Below, in pieces: positions 44,992 through 53,274 of a stretch of 64,000 nt of DNA. The notes under the pieces were generated by a model. The model was given only the letters and a program-made list of their open reading frames with translations. It did no database searches and had not been told where the DNA came from. This stretch comes from Sulfurospirillum tamanense (GTDB lineage: Bacteria; Campylobacterota; Campylobacteria; Campylobacterales; Campylobacteraceae). Every line of letters starts with the position of its first letter. Positions within the stretch are counted from its first letter, which is position 1. Location of the stretch: the NCBI RefSeq assembly GCF_016937535.1, contig NZ_JAFHKK010000008.1:1-64000 (forward strand). Direction: 5' to 3'. Both the position numbers and the translations under genes were made by a program.

Positions 44992-46716
44992 TTAGCAGCT
45001 AGTACCGTTTGGATTGACCTTATAGCTACTGATTTCGTTGCCCTTGGTATCCATAACATGTACCGCACACGCAAGGCATGGGTCAAATGAGTGGATGATA
45101 CGGATAATCTCTAAAGGCTGAGATAAATCTGCAATCTTAAGACCCACTAATGCTTCTTCGTATGGTCCACGCACACCACTTGCATCTTTGGGAGAAGCAT
45201 TCCAAGTGGTCGGAACAACTGCTTGGTAATTTTCAATCACACCGCCTTTGATGCGAACCCAGTGAGAAAGCACCCCACGAGGCACGTTGCCAATGTAACG
45301 ACCTCTGTATTCTTTGTTTTTATCAATCACATACGGAGCGCAAGTTTCTTGATCAACTTTAAGGTTATTAACAAGGCTTTGGAACGCTTCCATGCCACTG
45401 TCAATAATCACCTTCGTTTCAAGCATACGGCACGCTGTACGGCCAAGGGTTGAAAGGGCCGCTGCCAAAGGAAGACCTGTTTCTTTCAAGAATTGATCAA
45501 CAACCTTCACAACACGCGGGTTGCCCTTAGCGTAGTTCACCACAATATTTGCAAGTGGTCCTGTTTGCATTGGCTTGCCATCGTATCGAGGGGCTTTAAC
45601 CCACGTGTATTTTCCTTTGGTATCAATCGCTTTAGAGTGTGCGAGCTCACCTTTGTCATTGATGGTATCCATGCTTACAAACCCTGTGTAGTTAGGATTT
45701 TGCTTACCATCATACGGGTGTAATGGCTCGTTATCTACATACCATGCACGGGTTGCTTCTTCAGTGATTTTACTTTCGTCGATTTCAAGCACTTGGCTCA
45801 AATCGCCGTTCATAATAATGCCACTTTCAAAAATAGTCTCATTTGCATTAATAGGAAACTCTTTATACGTAAAGAGGTTAGCCGTTCCTAAGTCGTTCAG
45901 AACGCTTTCTTCTACCGCATACGCCTTGCCTGCCATCACAACATCAGGGTAGTACGCACGGTTGATAAAATCAGCAACTTCTTGGTATTTCACCATAAAC
46001 TCACCCAAGCGCGCAGGGCTCATAAGGTCCATAATACATGTCACACCGCCTACAGTCAAGGACTGTGGATGGGGTTGTTTTGCACCAAAAATCGCCATCA
46101 TTTGCGCTGCTGTTCGCTGAATGCGCAAGCACTCCAGGTAGTGAGAAAGTGCGATGAGGTTTTGCTCAGGTGTTAAGTGGTATGTTTTGTGTCCCCAGTA
46201 AGCATTCGCGAACGGCCCAAGGTGTCCTTTTTTAACAAAGGCTGCCACACGCTCTTGTACGGCTTTAAGGTGGTCATGTCCAGTTGCAATCGGGCTATCA
46301 GTGTACTGGAATGCAATCTCGGATGCTTTTTTAGGATCTGCACTTAGGGCAGAAACCACATCTACCCAGTCAAGTCCATGGAGTTGGTAAAAGTGCACAG
46401 GGTGGTCATGCATAAACAAAGAGACAAGCATCAATGAACGTGTCAATACCGCATTAAGTGGCGGTTGAATGCCAAGGGCATTTTCTACCGCTTCAATGCC
46501 TGCTTTGTAGTGAGAGTAAGTACAAACACCACAAATACGCTGAACAAAGAAGCCCGCATCTCTAGGATCACGTCCCTTTAAAATGGTTTCAAGACCACGC
46601 CATAGGGTTGAAGAAGCGTAAGCTTCTGTTACCACATTGTTATCATCAACTTCTACTTCAACGCGAAGGTGGCCTTCGATTCGTGTAATGGGGTCTACAA
46701 TAATTCGCTTACTCAT
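44992..46716 (-). CDS. hydB: Periplasmic uptake [NiFe]-hydrogenase, large subunit
   Basis: Carries the Ni-Fe active site (574 aa). The N-terminal ligand motif is RICGVCTYSH, and the C-terminal one DPCLACAVH is followed by 21 residues that HydD must cleave after the His. It is exported with HydA through the Tat pathway as a folded complex (known for the family). It is 3 bases after hydA. No palindrome copies in this gene. Confidence 0.97.
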   Translation of the reverse strand: MSKRIIVDPITRIEGHLRVEVEVDDNNVVTEAYASSTLWRGLETILKGRDPRDAGFFVQRICGVCTYSHYKAGIEAVENALGIQPPLNAVLTRSLMLVSLFMHDHPVHFYQLHGLDWVDVVSALSADPKKASEIAFQYTDSPIATGHDHLKAVQERVAAFVKKGHLGPFANAYWGHKTYHLTPEQNLIALSHYLECLRIQRTAAQMMAIFGAKQPHPQSLTVGGVTCIMDLMSPARLGEFMVKYQEVADFINRAYYPDVVMAGKAYAVEESVLNDLGTANLFTYKEFPINANETIFESGIIMNGDLSQVLEIDESKITEEATRAWYVDNEPLHPYDGKQNPNYTGFVSMDTINDKGELAHSKAIDTKGKYTWVKAPRYDGKPMQTGPLANIVVNYAKGNPRVVKVVDQFLKETGLPLAAALSTLGRTACRMLETKVIIDSGMEAFQSLVNNLKVDQETCAPYVIDKNKEYRGRYIGNVPRGVLSHWVRIKGGVIENYQAVVPTTWNASPKDASGVRGPYEEALVGLKIADLSQPLEIIRIIHSFDPCLACAVHVMDTKGNEISSYKVNPNGTSC

Positions 46717-46719
46717 GGG

Positions 46720-47877
46720 TTATTCCTCTTCTTTCTTTGAACCTTTAACTGCAGCAATCGCAGCATGCGCCGCAATACCTACAGCCGTTGCTGTTAGCAA
46801 TGCAACACCAACCTTATCCGCCGTTTTATCTGCCCCTACACCATAGAGTGTTTGATAGAGTCTACTGCCAAGAGGCTCTTCAAATGGGCCCATTGTGTCC
46901 CAAAAGTCTGGCTCACTACATCCGATACAGCCGTGTCCCGCCTGAATTGGCCAAGAAGTGTGTTGGTTAAAGCGCTCAATTGAGCAGTTATTAAACGTAT
47001 AAGGACCTTTACAACCTACTTTGTAAAGACAGTAGCCTTTCTTTGCACCCTCATCACCGAATTGCTCAACAAACTCACCCGCATCAAAGCGGCCACGTCG
47101 CTCACAAAGGTCATGAATACGAATACCATAAGACCATTTTGGACGGTTATAAACATCAAGGGCAGGAAGTGCGCCAAAGAGAACATAATGAAGCACTTGA
47201 CCTACGATGTTTTTCTCACTTGGAGGACATCCTGGTACATTAATAACGGTTTTATTGGTAAATTTACTCATAGGTTGTGCATTGGTTGGGTTTGGATAGG
47301 CTGCTTGAACCCCACCAAAACTTGAACATGAACCGATAGCAAAAATAGCCGCAGCAGATTCTGCAGCAGCACGACAATGGGCTGCCCCTGTGGTTCCGTG
47401 TGGCCCAACAGTTAAGTAGAACTCGCTTTGTCCTTCTGGAATGCCGCCCTCAACCATCAAGATAAGTCGCCCTTTGTATTTTTTGATGGCATCTTCAAGA
47501 TTGTGCTCTGCTTGCCATCCCGCAGCAGCCATCAATGTTTCGTGGTATTCAAGGGAAATAAAGTCAAAAAGTAAACTGTCGATTGTTGGTTCTGCCGTTC
47601 GCACTAAACTCTCACTACAGCCTGTACATTCTGCCATGTGCAACCATACTACTGGCAAACGGTCTGTGAGTTCAGCAGCTTGCGCCATCAATGGCGTGAA
47701 CGAAGAAGGGAGAGACAAAAGTGCTGTCATACCCGCTGCCCACTTCATAAAATCACGGCGATTAACGCCATTTTCGTCCATCATACTACGAACGGACTTA
47801 TCTTCCCGAAGCTTCGGAAATTTAGAAAGTTCTGCAAGTCGCGCAGAAACCCTCTCAAACATTTCGGCATGTTCCAT
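46720..47877 (-). CDS. hydA: Periplasmic uptake [NiFe]-hydrogenase, small subunit
   Basis: Electron-transfer subunit (385 aa) with three Fe-S clusters. The Tat signal N39-R-R-D-F-M-K follows a longer than usual N-terminal lead, then a hydrophobic stretch ending near AQA. The proximal cluster motif is the standard ECTGCSES, with further ligands in GSCSSFGG and NVPGCPPSE. A C-terminal hydrophobic helix (about 355-375) anchors it to the membrane. AGGAG precedes the ATG. First gene of the hydABCDE operon. Confidence 0.97.
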   Translation of the reverse strand: MEHAEMFERVSARLAELSKFPKLREDKSVRSMMDENGVNRRDFMKWAAGMTALLSLPSSFTPLMAQAAELTDRLPVVWLHMAECTGCSESLVRTAEPTIDSLLFDFISLEYHETLMAAAGWQAEHNLEDAIKKYKGRLILMVEGGIPEGQSEFYLTVGPHGTTGAAHCRAAAESAAAIFAIGSCSSFGGVQAAYPNPTNAQPMSKFTNKTVINVPGCPPSEKNIVGQVLHYVLFGALPALDVYNRPKWSYGIRIHDLCERRGRFDAGEFVEQFGDEGAKKGYCLYKVGCKGPYTFNNCSIERFNQHTSWPIQAGHGCIGCSEPDFWDTMGPFEEPLGSRLYQTLYGVGADKTADKVGVALLTATAVGIAAHAAIAAVKGSKKEEE

Positions 47878-47928
47878 CGGTTACTCCTATGTAAGATTTC
47901 ATCACCCACCAAACAAAGCAATTTATTC

Positions 47929-47946
47929 AATGAATGATTATTCATT
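47929..47946 (-). promoter_or_regulatory. Palindromic operator candidate upstream of hydA
   Basis: AATGAAT-GATT-ATTCATT, a perfect 7-bp dyad with a 4-base centre, 52-69 bases upstream of the hydA start. Its size and spacing are typical of TetR-family operators, and a tetR gene heads the other hydrogenase operon in this island. The same dyad is not seen before tetR itself. Confidence 0.45.
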
Positions 47947-48094
47947 TATATTTAATCTAATCTTGCCACAAAGCACAATGAGTCCCCTCTCATTTATCTG
48001 CAACATCCGCACAATAGTGTAGAAACGAAACATAATTTTAAGACAAATTGAGTATTTTTTTAATTTAATTTTAATCTCATAGTGGTGAAGTTGT

Positions 48095-48102
48095 GATAAA
48101 AT
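48095..48102 (+). promoter_or_regulatory. Candidate extended -10 for the small gene at 48145
   Basis: TGA followed by TAAAAT (48097-48102), 42 bases before the ATG. Confidence 0.35.
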
Positions 48103-48144
48103 AATCTGAACATCAACTTAATGATAATTATAAAGGAATTGCAC

Positions 48145-48390
48145 ATGGTTTTGGGATTTAGTATGTCGCTTGCACTCTATGTTAGTAGCATTAATGATTA
48201 TCCCTATTTAGAAAAACGTGTGCCGCGCCCTCAAAAAAAAGAGGTTTCTATTGATTCAACCGTTACTCCTCGTGATTTCAACAAGAAAGCAGATGATTAT
48301 AACCGTTGTATGAATGACGGAAAAAGCGAGAAAGATTGCAGACATTTACTTGGTCCAACGTACCACTTCAACATTGAAATAAAGCCTTAA
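48145..48390 (+). CDS. Small hypothetical protein between the two hydrogenase operons
   Basis: 81 residues, not recognised. The short hydrophobic N-terminus (MVLGFSMSLALYVSS) could be a weak signal or membrane anchor. The rest is polar with one Cys pair, C-M-N-D-G-K-S-E-K-D-C. I choose the ATG at 48145 because AAGGA lies upstream. It is the only plus-strand gene between 39.4 and 61.9 kb and sits exactly between divergent hyd and convergent hup genes. Any role in hydrogen metabolism is guesswork. Confidence 0.55.
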   Translation: MVLGFSMSLALYVSSINDYPYLEKRVPRPQKKEVSIDSTVTPRDFNKKADDYNRCMNDGKSEKDCRHLLGPTYHFNIEIKP

Positions 48391-48427
48391 AAAGTGTTTA
48401 CTAGAGGAGTTTTACTTCAAAGAAAAA

Positions 48428-49762
48428 TTACTGGGTTGTACACACAGAACAAACATCAAGACTTTTAAAAACAAGTTCGGCCTCACGCACACTTCTAGCC
48501 CCTAAAAGTGCCTTTTGAATCACAGAGGGTTCTTTTTTGGTGCCATTTCCAAGATTCCACACCGTGGGAGTGATGATATCATAGGAGAGAATTTTCCCTT
48601 TTTGTAGTTCAACCCTGTGTAGCAATGATCCTCGAGCCGCTTCGACCACACCTTGCCCTTTTATATTTAAGGTTTCAATCGGAAAAGTAGGTTTAACACA
48701 AGAAGGCTCTTCAATACAAAGGGCATCAAGCAAGTGTCGCGTTTGAACCACAAGGTGTGCAATCTCAATCACTCGGGCTAAAATTCGCGTGATTAGTGCA
48801 TCTTTATATTTACGATGCATCTCCCGCACCAAAGGCTCTTTTTGTATCATCATGCGCGCCAAAGGGCCTGTTTCAAAATATTTGTTCTTATACAGAGCAC
48901 TTTTAGAGTAAGTGTGACCATTTTTTTCAAAAAAGGTGTTGACCAAACTTTCACTAACATATTTTGGATCTGCGTTCACAACGCGAGTTTTAAGGCATTT
49001 TTGCGCACCCAGTCCATTATCAAAACCCAAAGCCAAAAACCTATCATAGCTTCGCCCAAGTGTCACAAAAGGTTCCCTGACAAGCACTTCAAAAATCATT
49101 CCCAACAACGGCATATGACCTAAGGTGCCAAAGACTATTTTTTCGGTCACAATTTCTCCACAGGCCACTCCAAAGAGGGTTTTTTCGCAAAAATTGTCCA
49201 CCTCATCAAGAAGCAAGCGTGCTTGCATAATGTCCATTTGTGTAGGGTCACAGGTGACGCCACCAACCATCACGTAGCTCCCATGAGGCCATTGCCCACT
49301 AAAAATAGCACCCATTTTTAAAATTTTTGAAAATGCTTCTTGTGTTGCTACCCAAGGCTTACCCTGAGGCAAAACAATTTTTTCGAGACGCTTATCATGC
49401 TTTGCTAATTCTGGCACAACAGAAACCATTAGCCATTTTAAATGGTTTTGAATTTTTTCAGCATTGAGCACAATGGTGCGAATTGCTTTGGCTTTGGCTG
49501 AAATTTCAAGAGGGTATCCAAGAGAGGTGTAACAATCCTCAAGGGCCAACACAGCGGCACTGATATGCGCATGGGAACAAATACCACACACCCTAGGGGT
49601 AATGACAAGCGCATCAAGCGGGTGTCTCTCTTTTAAGATTTCCTCAATACCGCGAAAATTTAAAAAAGAGACCCTTGAATCAATAACTTTATTGTTTTCC
49701 CATGCCAACTCAAGCTTTGCCTCTCCTTCGATTTTAGTGATAATTTCTTTACTAATCCTCAT
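48428..49762 (-). CDS. Cytoplasmic group-2-like [NiFe]-hydrogenase, large subunit
   Basis: A 444-residue large subunit. The N-terminal ligand motif is RVCGICSHAH. The C-terminal motif is D436-V-C-S-V-C-T-T-Q444, where the standard is D-P-C-x2-C-x2-H, and the protein ends there. It has no tail for protease cleavage, as in HupV/HoxC sensor hydrogenases and some group 2 enzymes. The partner small subunit has no Tat signal, so the enzyme is cytoplasmic. It may be an H2 sensor or a soluble uptake enzyme; sequence alone does not decide. It overlaps the small-subunit stop by 11 bases. Confidence 0.88.
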   Translation of the reverse strand: MRISKEIITKIEGEAKLELAWENNKVIDSRVSFLNFRGIEEILKERHPLDALVITPRVCGICSHAHISAAVLALEDCYTSLGYPLEISAKAKAIRTIVLNAEKIQNHLKWLMVSVVPELAKHDKRLEKIVLPQGKPWVATQEAFSKILKMGAIFSGQWPHGSYVMVGGVTCDPTQMDIMQARLLLDEVDNFCEKTLFGVACGEIVTEKIVFGTLGHMPLLGMIFEVLVREPFVTLGRSYDRFLALGFDNGLGAQKCLKTRVVNADPKYVSESLVNTFFEKNGHTYSKSALYKNKYFETGPLARMMIQKEPLVREMHRKYKDALITRILARVIEIAHLVVQTRHLLDALCIEEPSCVKPTFPIETLNIKGQGVVEAARGSLLHRVELQKGKILSYDIITPTVWNLGNGTKKEPSVIQKALLGARSVREAELVFKSLDVCSVCTTQ

Positions 49763-50663
49763 CCATTAGCCTTTTTTCCAATCGTTCAATTCTAAACCCT
49801 TTAGCAACACCAGCAAGGGCATAATATGCACGTCTAGAAATCCCTACAGGAACAGCGGGAAGTGACATGTATTTGGGTGTCAAAAAAAGCGTTTGCCTAG
49901 GGAAGCTTGGTTCAGTACACCCCAAACAAGGACTACCTACACGTGTTTTACTGCTCGTCTCATTCCATAAAATTTTGTTGCAATTTGCGTGTGTCATGGG
50001 GCCTTGACACCCTTGCTCGTAAAACAAACACCCCTCTTTTATGCCAAAGGTATCACAATCCACCTTCCACTCAAAATACTCATTACGCAAACAGCCATGG
50101 TGGGCAAGGTATGCATAAATTTCCTTTGGACGGCAAAGAGTGTCAAGCACCAAAGGGCGGCGGTGCTTTAGTAGCATAAGCGTCTCAATAACCCATGAAG
50201 GATGCACCGGACACCCAGGAAGATTGACAAGAGAATTGCCTGCTAGCGTTTTCAATGCATCCCCAAAAAAGCCGCCTTTTTTTTCACCTCGAAAAAGACC
50301 ACCCATGATTTTCTCTGGATCACGCTCTTTAAACACACCACCAAAAGAAGCACAACTTCCCACACACACCACATGGGTTGCGCGCGGCATCAGCACACCT
50401 AAAATCTCATCCAGCCCCATCCCATGGCGCTCTATCATAGAGGCATCATGACTCAAAGCACCCTCAATAATGAGCACATCAATAGCAGCAGGAGAATCCA
50501 TTAGTGCTTTTAAAGTAAAGGGGGAAGGAAAAAGGGGATGGTATAAAAAAGAAAAAACCTCACAAAAAGAGGCAAATTGCGTATAATTTAACAAAGAGTG
50601 GCTATTACCATTACATGTAAGGCCCTGAACCCATGCAATGGTAAAGGGAGTTGCCTCAGGCAT
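49752..50663 (-). CDS. Cytoplasmic group-2-like [NiFe]-hydrogenase, small subunit with altered proximal-cluster motif
   Basis: 303 residues, with no Tat signal and no C-terminal membrane helix. The proximal-cluster motif, normally C-T-G-C-S-x-S, is C17-N-G-N20-S-H-S, so the second Cys is replaced by Asn. Other ligands are present: GSCASFGG, NLPGCPVHP, and the medial/distal set in CLFYEQGCQGPMTHANC and GSPCLGCTEPSFP. The start overlaps tetR by 8 bases. C17 and N18 are encoded by an exact palindrome copy at 50611 (LTCN). Confidence 0.9.
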   Translation of the reverse strand: MPEATPFTIAWVQGLTCNGNSHSLLNYTQFASFCEVFSFLYHPLFPSPFTLKALMDSPAAIDVLIIEGALSHDASMIERHGMGLDEILGVLMPRATHVVCVGSCASFGGVFKERDPEKIMGGLFRGEKKGGFFGDALKTLAGNSLVNLPGCPVHPSWVIETLMLLKHRRPLVLDTLCRPKEIYAYLAHHGCLRNEYFEWKVDCDTFGIKEGCLFYEQGCQGPMTHANCNKILWNETSSKTRVGSPCLGCTEPSFPRQTLFLTPKYMSLPAVPVGISRRAYYALAGVAKGFRIERLEKRLMDED

Positions 50664-51249
50664 CTTCTGCTTTCAAGGCACGGTAGATGTTGTCTGCAAT
50701 CTCGTCCACATAGGTTAACAGTCCTCGCGAAAGCGTATTTTCTCCATTAAGAAAAACAAACCCTCCCAAATAGCCCATTAGCAACCCAAAAGCGGTAAAA
50801 AAATCCTGATTGCGAAGTTCGCCTTTGCGCACGCCCTCTTCAAAGAAAATCATAAGTTCGGTCATAAACTCACTCACGCAAAGCATCCCTTCGCATCCGT
50901 CTTTAAAGACCTCTTTATTTGAGAGAAAAACACGTAAAAAATAATTCAAGTGTTCGGGTTTTTTTTCCGCAATCTGAAAGTAGGCCTCGACAATTTTTTG
51001 GATTTTTTCTTCCGTAGAAATGGGCATTTCATTGATTTTTTGGATTTTTTCCGCAATCATTTTTGAAGAATAACGAATAATTTCTCGCGCCAAAAGCTCT
51101 TTGGAAGTGTAGTAGTTATAAATATTTCCCGCACTCATCCCGATAGATTTTGCAATCTGGGGAATAGTGGTGGCATAAAACCCTTGGGTCGAAAAGAGTT
51201 TTAATGCCGCTTCTAAGATAAGTTCTGATTTGTTATTTACCTTTGCCAC
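50656..51249 (-). CDS. TetR-family transcriptional regulator heading the cytoplasmic hydrogenase operon
   Basis: 197 residues. The TetR helix-turn-helix is at about 10-55: ILEAALKLFSTQGFYATTIPQIAKSIGMSAGNIYNYY in family order. The C-terminal ligand-binding domain is helical and of unknown ligand. It is translationally coupled to the small subunit gene. Such coupling suggests that it controls hydrogenase expression, perhaps together with signals from the soluble hydrogenase (inference). A clear sigma-70 promoter lies upstream. Confidence 0.9.
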   Translation of the reverse strand: MAKVNNKSELILEAALKLFSTQGFYATTIPQIAKSIGMSAGNIYNYYTSKELLAREIIRYSSKMIAEKIQKINEMPISTEEKIQKIVEAYFQIAEKKPEHLNYFLRVFLSNKEVFKDGCEGMLCVSEFMTELMIFFEEGVRKGELRNQDFFTAFGLLMGYLGGFVFLNGENTLSRGLLTYVDEIADNIYRALKAEDA

Positions 51250-51263
51250 AATCTTTGCGTCCT

Positions 51264-51334
51264 TTACATGTAAAGCTTTTTACATGGTAGTTTTCGCAAA
51301 AGTGTAACACAAATACCCAAACAGTCAACTTTTG
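51264..51334 (-). promoter_or_regulatory. tetR-hydrogenase promoter with dyad and palindrome copy
   Basis: On the minus strand TTGACT (51328-51323), 16 bases, then TACACT (51306-51301) form a good sigma-70 promoter. CAAAAGT (51297-51303) and ACTTTTG (51328-51334) are arms of a dyad that flanks both boxes, as for an autoregulated promoter. Downstream, in the leader, lies an exact TTACATGTAA at 51264-51273, with a damaged second copy just beyond. Confidence 0.6.
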
Positions 51335-51375
51335 TTCACCAGAAAAAACTTCCACCGAGCATTGTGTCTCTCCTG

Positions 51376-51975
51376 TTAGAAAGAGAGGTTTTCTTGCGCT
51401 AACGCTTTTTTTAAAGTCTCCACAGAAAAAGCTTTATCATACATGTGCAATTCTTGCCAAGTAGAACCAATGAGTTTTGGTTTTACGTTGGTGTTTAGTT
51501 TCTGGCGAATGGCATCTAAAATCCGCAACAATATCGTCTGGACGCAGTAGTATTGTGCTGCGGTTAGGCGCTCACTCACTTCCACTAAACTGACATAAGG
51601 GGCAACCCGTTGCATCCTGCCATCCATGTCAACCTCGAGCCAAATACGCTTTGCATAAGGGTGTTGGTACTCTACGCCAAACTCGTTGACAAAGGAAAAT
51701 TTTCGCAACTTTTGGGCAAAGGTGGATTTAGGCAAAGGATGTTTAGCGTGTTCAAAAAACAAAAAAGTAACCCACAAAAAATACTCTTCAAGTAAAATCC
51801 CTTTTTGGTTAATTTCGCCAATGGTCTCTTCTTCGATTTCCAACTGTTCGCGCAAGTATTGTAAGTGTTTTGTGCGCCAATTAGGGGTCTTGTCTTCTGC
51901 TTTTTTTTGCCATTCTATCAAAGTGGGCCGAGGGATATTGTAGCGTTCTACTAGGGGCTTATAGGCAATTCGCAT
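51376..51975 (-). CDS. Hypothetical protein with a possible N-terminal HTH
   Basis: 199 residues, not recognised. The N-terminus AYKPLVERYNIPRPTLIEWQKK looks like a helix-turn-helix of the kind that reads out transposon- or phage-like DNA-binding domains. The rest is helical with aromatic-rich segments (EYFLWVTFLFFEH). I choose the ATG at 51975, with GGAGG upstream. It stands alone between tetR and the CNNM gene on the same strand. Confidence 0.6.
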   Translation of the reverse strand: MRIAYKPLVERYNIPRPTLIEWQKKAEDKTPNWRTKHLQYLREQLEIEEETIGEINQKGILLEEYFLWVTFLFFEHAKHPLPKSTFAQKLRKFSFVNEFGVEYQHPYAKRIWLEVDMDGRMQRVAPYVSLVEVSERLTAAQYYCVQTILLRILDAIRQKLNTNVKPKLIGSTWQELHMYDKAFSVETLKKALAQENLSF

Positions 51976-52083
51976 TGCTTCCTCCAAAGGTCAGGATTCA
52001 TCACTTTATTGGGCTAAAGCATGAAATGCATGCTTTAGCCCAAGATGATTGCCTTTCTTGGAAGCAAAAATCGTACCATTATT

Positions 52084-53175
52084 TTACGAAGATTGGCCTT
52101 CTTGCCCTTGGGGCATCATATGCTTAAGGGTTTTTTTTATCTCTTTTTTCTGTTGTTTTTTCTTTAATTTCATGAGCGTCTTTGCAAACGCCTGCATATC
52201 ATCGGTCGTATCGGCTTCATCCATGATTTCTACACCTAGCACCGTCTCGATACAATCTTCAAGGGTTACGATACCCTCCGTTTGGTCATAGCTGTCTATG
52301 ACCACAAACATATGCTCACGGCGCTTAATAAACATATCTAAGGCATACGAAACGGGAATATTTTCGTGAATCGAAAATATTGGTTGCATGATGCTCTCAA
52401 TGGCAACGTCTTGATTAATGATGGCCTTTTGAAAAATCTTCTTTGCCATCACCATGCCAACAACATTGTCAATACTACCCTCGTACACGGGTATGCGCGA
52501 AAACTTGTGGACCTCTTCTTTTAAAAGCACGTCGCGTACGCTCATGGTTTTCTCCACCGCAAACACCACGCTTCGGGGAGTCAAAATATCGTACACCTTG
52601 CTTTTACTCAACTGCAAGGTGTTTTCAATGATGTCAGACTCTTTTTCATCAATAATACCTTCATTTTCTCCCAAAAGTGCGCTTTGCAAGAACTCTTCAC
52701 GGGTCATTGTGTGCCCTTTTTTGTTTCCTGCAATTTTTTTAGTTACAAAAATAGAAACAACCACTAACGGATAGGTAACAAAAACTAAAAATCGTATGCC
52801 AAAGGCTGCAACGGGAGCCAACTCTTTCCAATACAATGCGCCAATAGTTTTTGGAATAATTTCAGAAAGAAACAAAATAAGCAACGTAAGAATAGCTGAA
52901 ACAAAAAACATTGCCTCAGAGCCAAAAATCTTCACTGCCTCAGCACCAACACCTGCTGCTCCTGCGGTATGAGAAATCGTATTGAGAATCAGAATCGACG
53001 AAAGAGGGACATCAATGTTTTTCTTAAATTTTTCAAGCAATTGCCCAACAGATGGACGTTCTTTTTTGAGTACTTGAATATAAGAATAGCTCAAGGAAAG
53101 CAGGATAGCTTCGAGTAGCGAACAGACAAACGAAACCCCAACAGCAATAGCCACATAAATAAACAAGAGCGTCAT
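52084..53175 (-). CDS. CNNM/CorC-family membrane protein with CBS domain pair
   Basis: A 363-residue hemolysin C/CorC-type transporter-like protein. An N-terminal DUF21 region with about four membrane helices includes LSEIIPKTIGALYW; a linker and two CBS domains follow (ILTPRSVVFAVEK and MQPIFSIHENIPVSYALDMF...GIVTLEDCIE). The usual CorC_HlyC C-terminal domain seems missing, and the end is a lysine-rich tail. Magnesium or cobalt efflux is the usual proposal. I choose the ATG at 53175 with GGGAG upstream. It is 99 bases after ubiD on the same strand. Confidence 0.85.
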   Translation of the reverse strand: MTLLFIYVAIAVGVSFVCSLLEAILLSLSYSYIQVLKKERPSVGQLLEKFKKNIDVPLSSILILNTISHTAGAAGVGAEAVKIFGSEAMFFVSAILTLLILFLSEIIPKTIGALYWKELAPVAAFGIRFLVFVTYPLVVVSIFVTKKIAGNKKGHTMTREEFLQSALLGENEGIIDEKESDIIENTLQLSKSKVYDILTPRSVVFAVEKTMSVRDVLLKEEVHKFSRIPVYEGSIDNVVGMVMAKKIFQKAIINQDVAIESIMQPIFSIHENIPVSYALDMFIKRREHMFVVIDSYDQTEGIVTLEDCIETVLGVEIMDEADTTDDMQAFAKTLMKLKKKQQKKEIKKTLKHMMPQGQEGQSS

Positions 53176-53274
53176 AGCACACGCTCCCAACGCTGAGGAC
53201 TTGTAAAAAAATACGCGGTGACTTCCAAAATGCGCATGCGCATCTCCACAAAGCACCGCTTAGGCGATGAAGGT

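Larger units (their letters stand above)
47878..48144. other. Control region between hydA and a small divergent gene
   Basis: About 270 AT-rich bases without a gene. It contains a perfect dyad at 47929-47946 near hydA (listed separately) and an extended -10 for the plus-strand small gene at 48095-48102. A minus-strand TATAAA near 47949 may serve hydA but has no convincing -35. Confidence 0.5.

Noticed and set aside
50611-51273. Reading the palindrome as operators of the tetR regulator only
   Set aside because: Copies near tetR are just two of about forty spread through unrelated genes, so a local operator cannot explain them.
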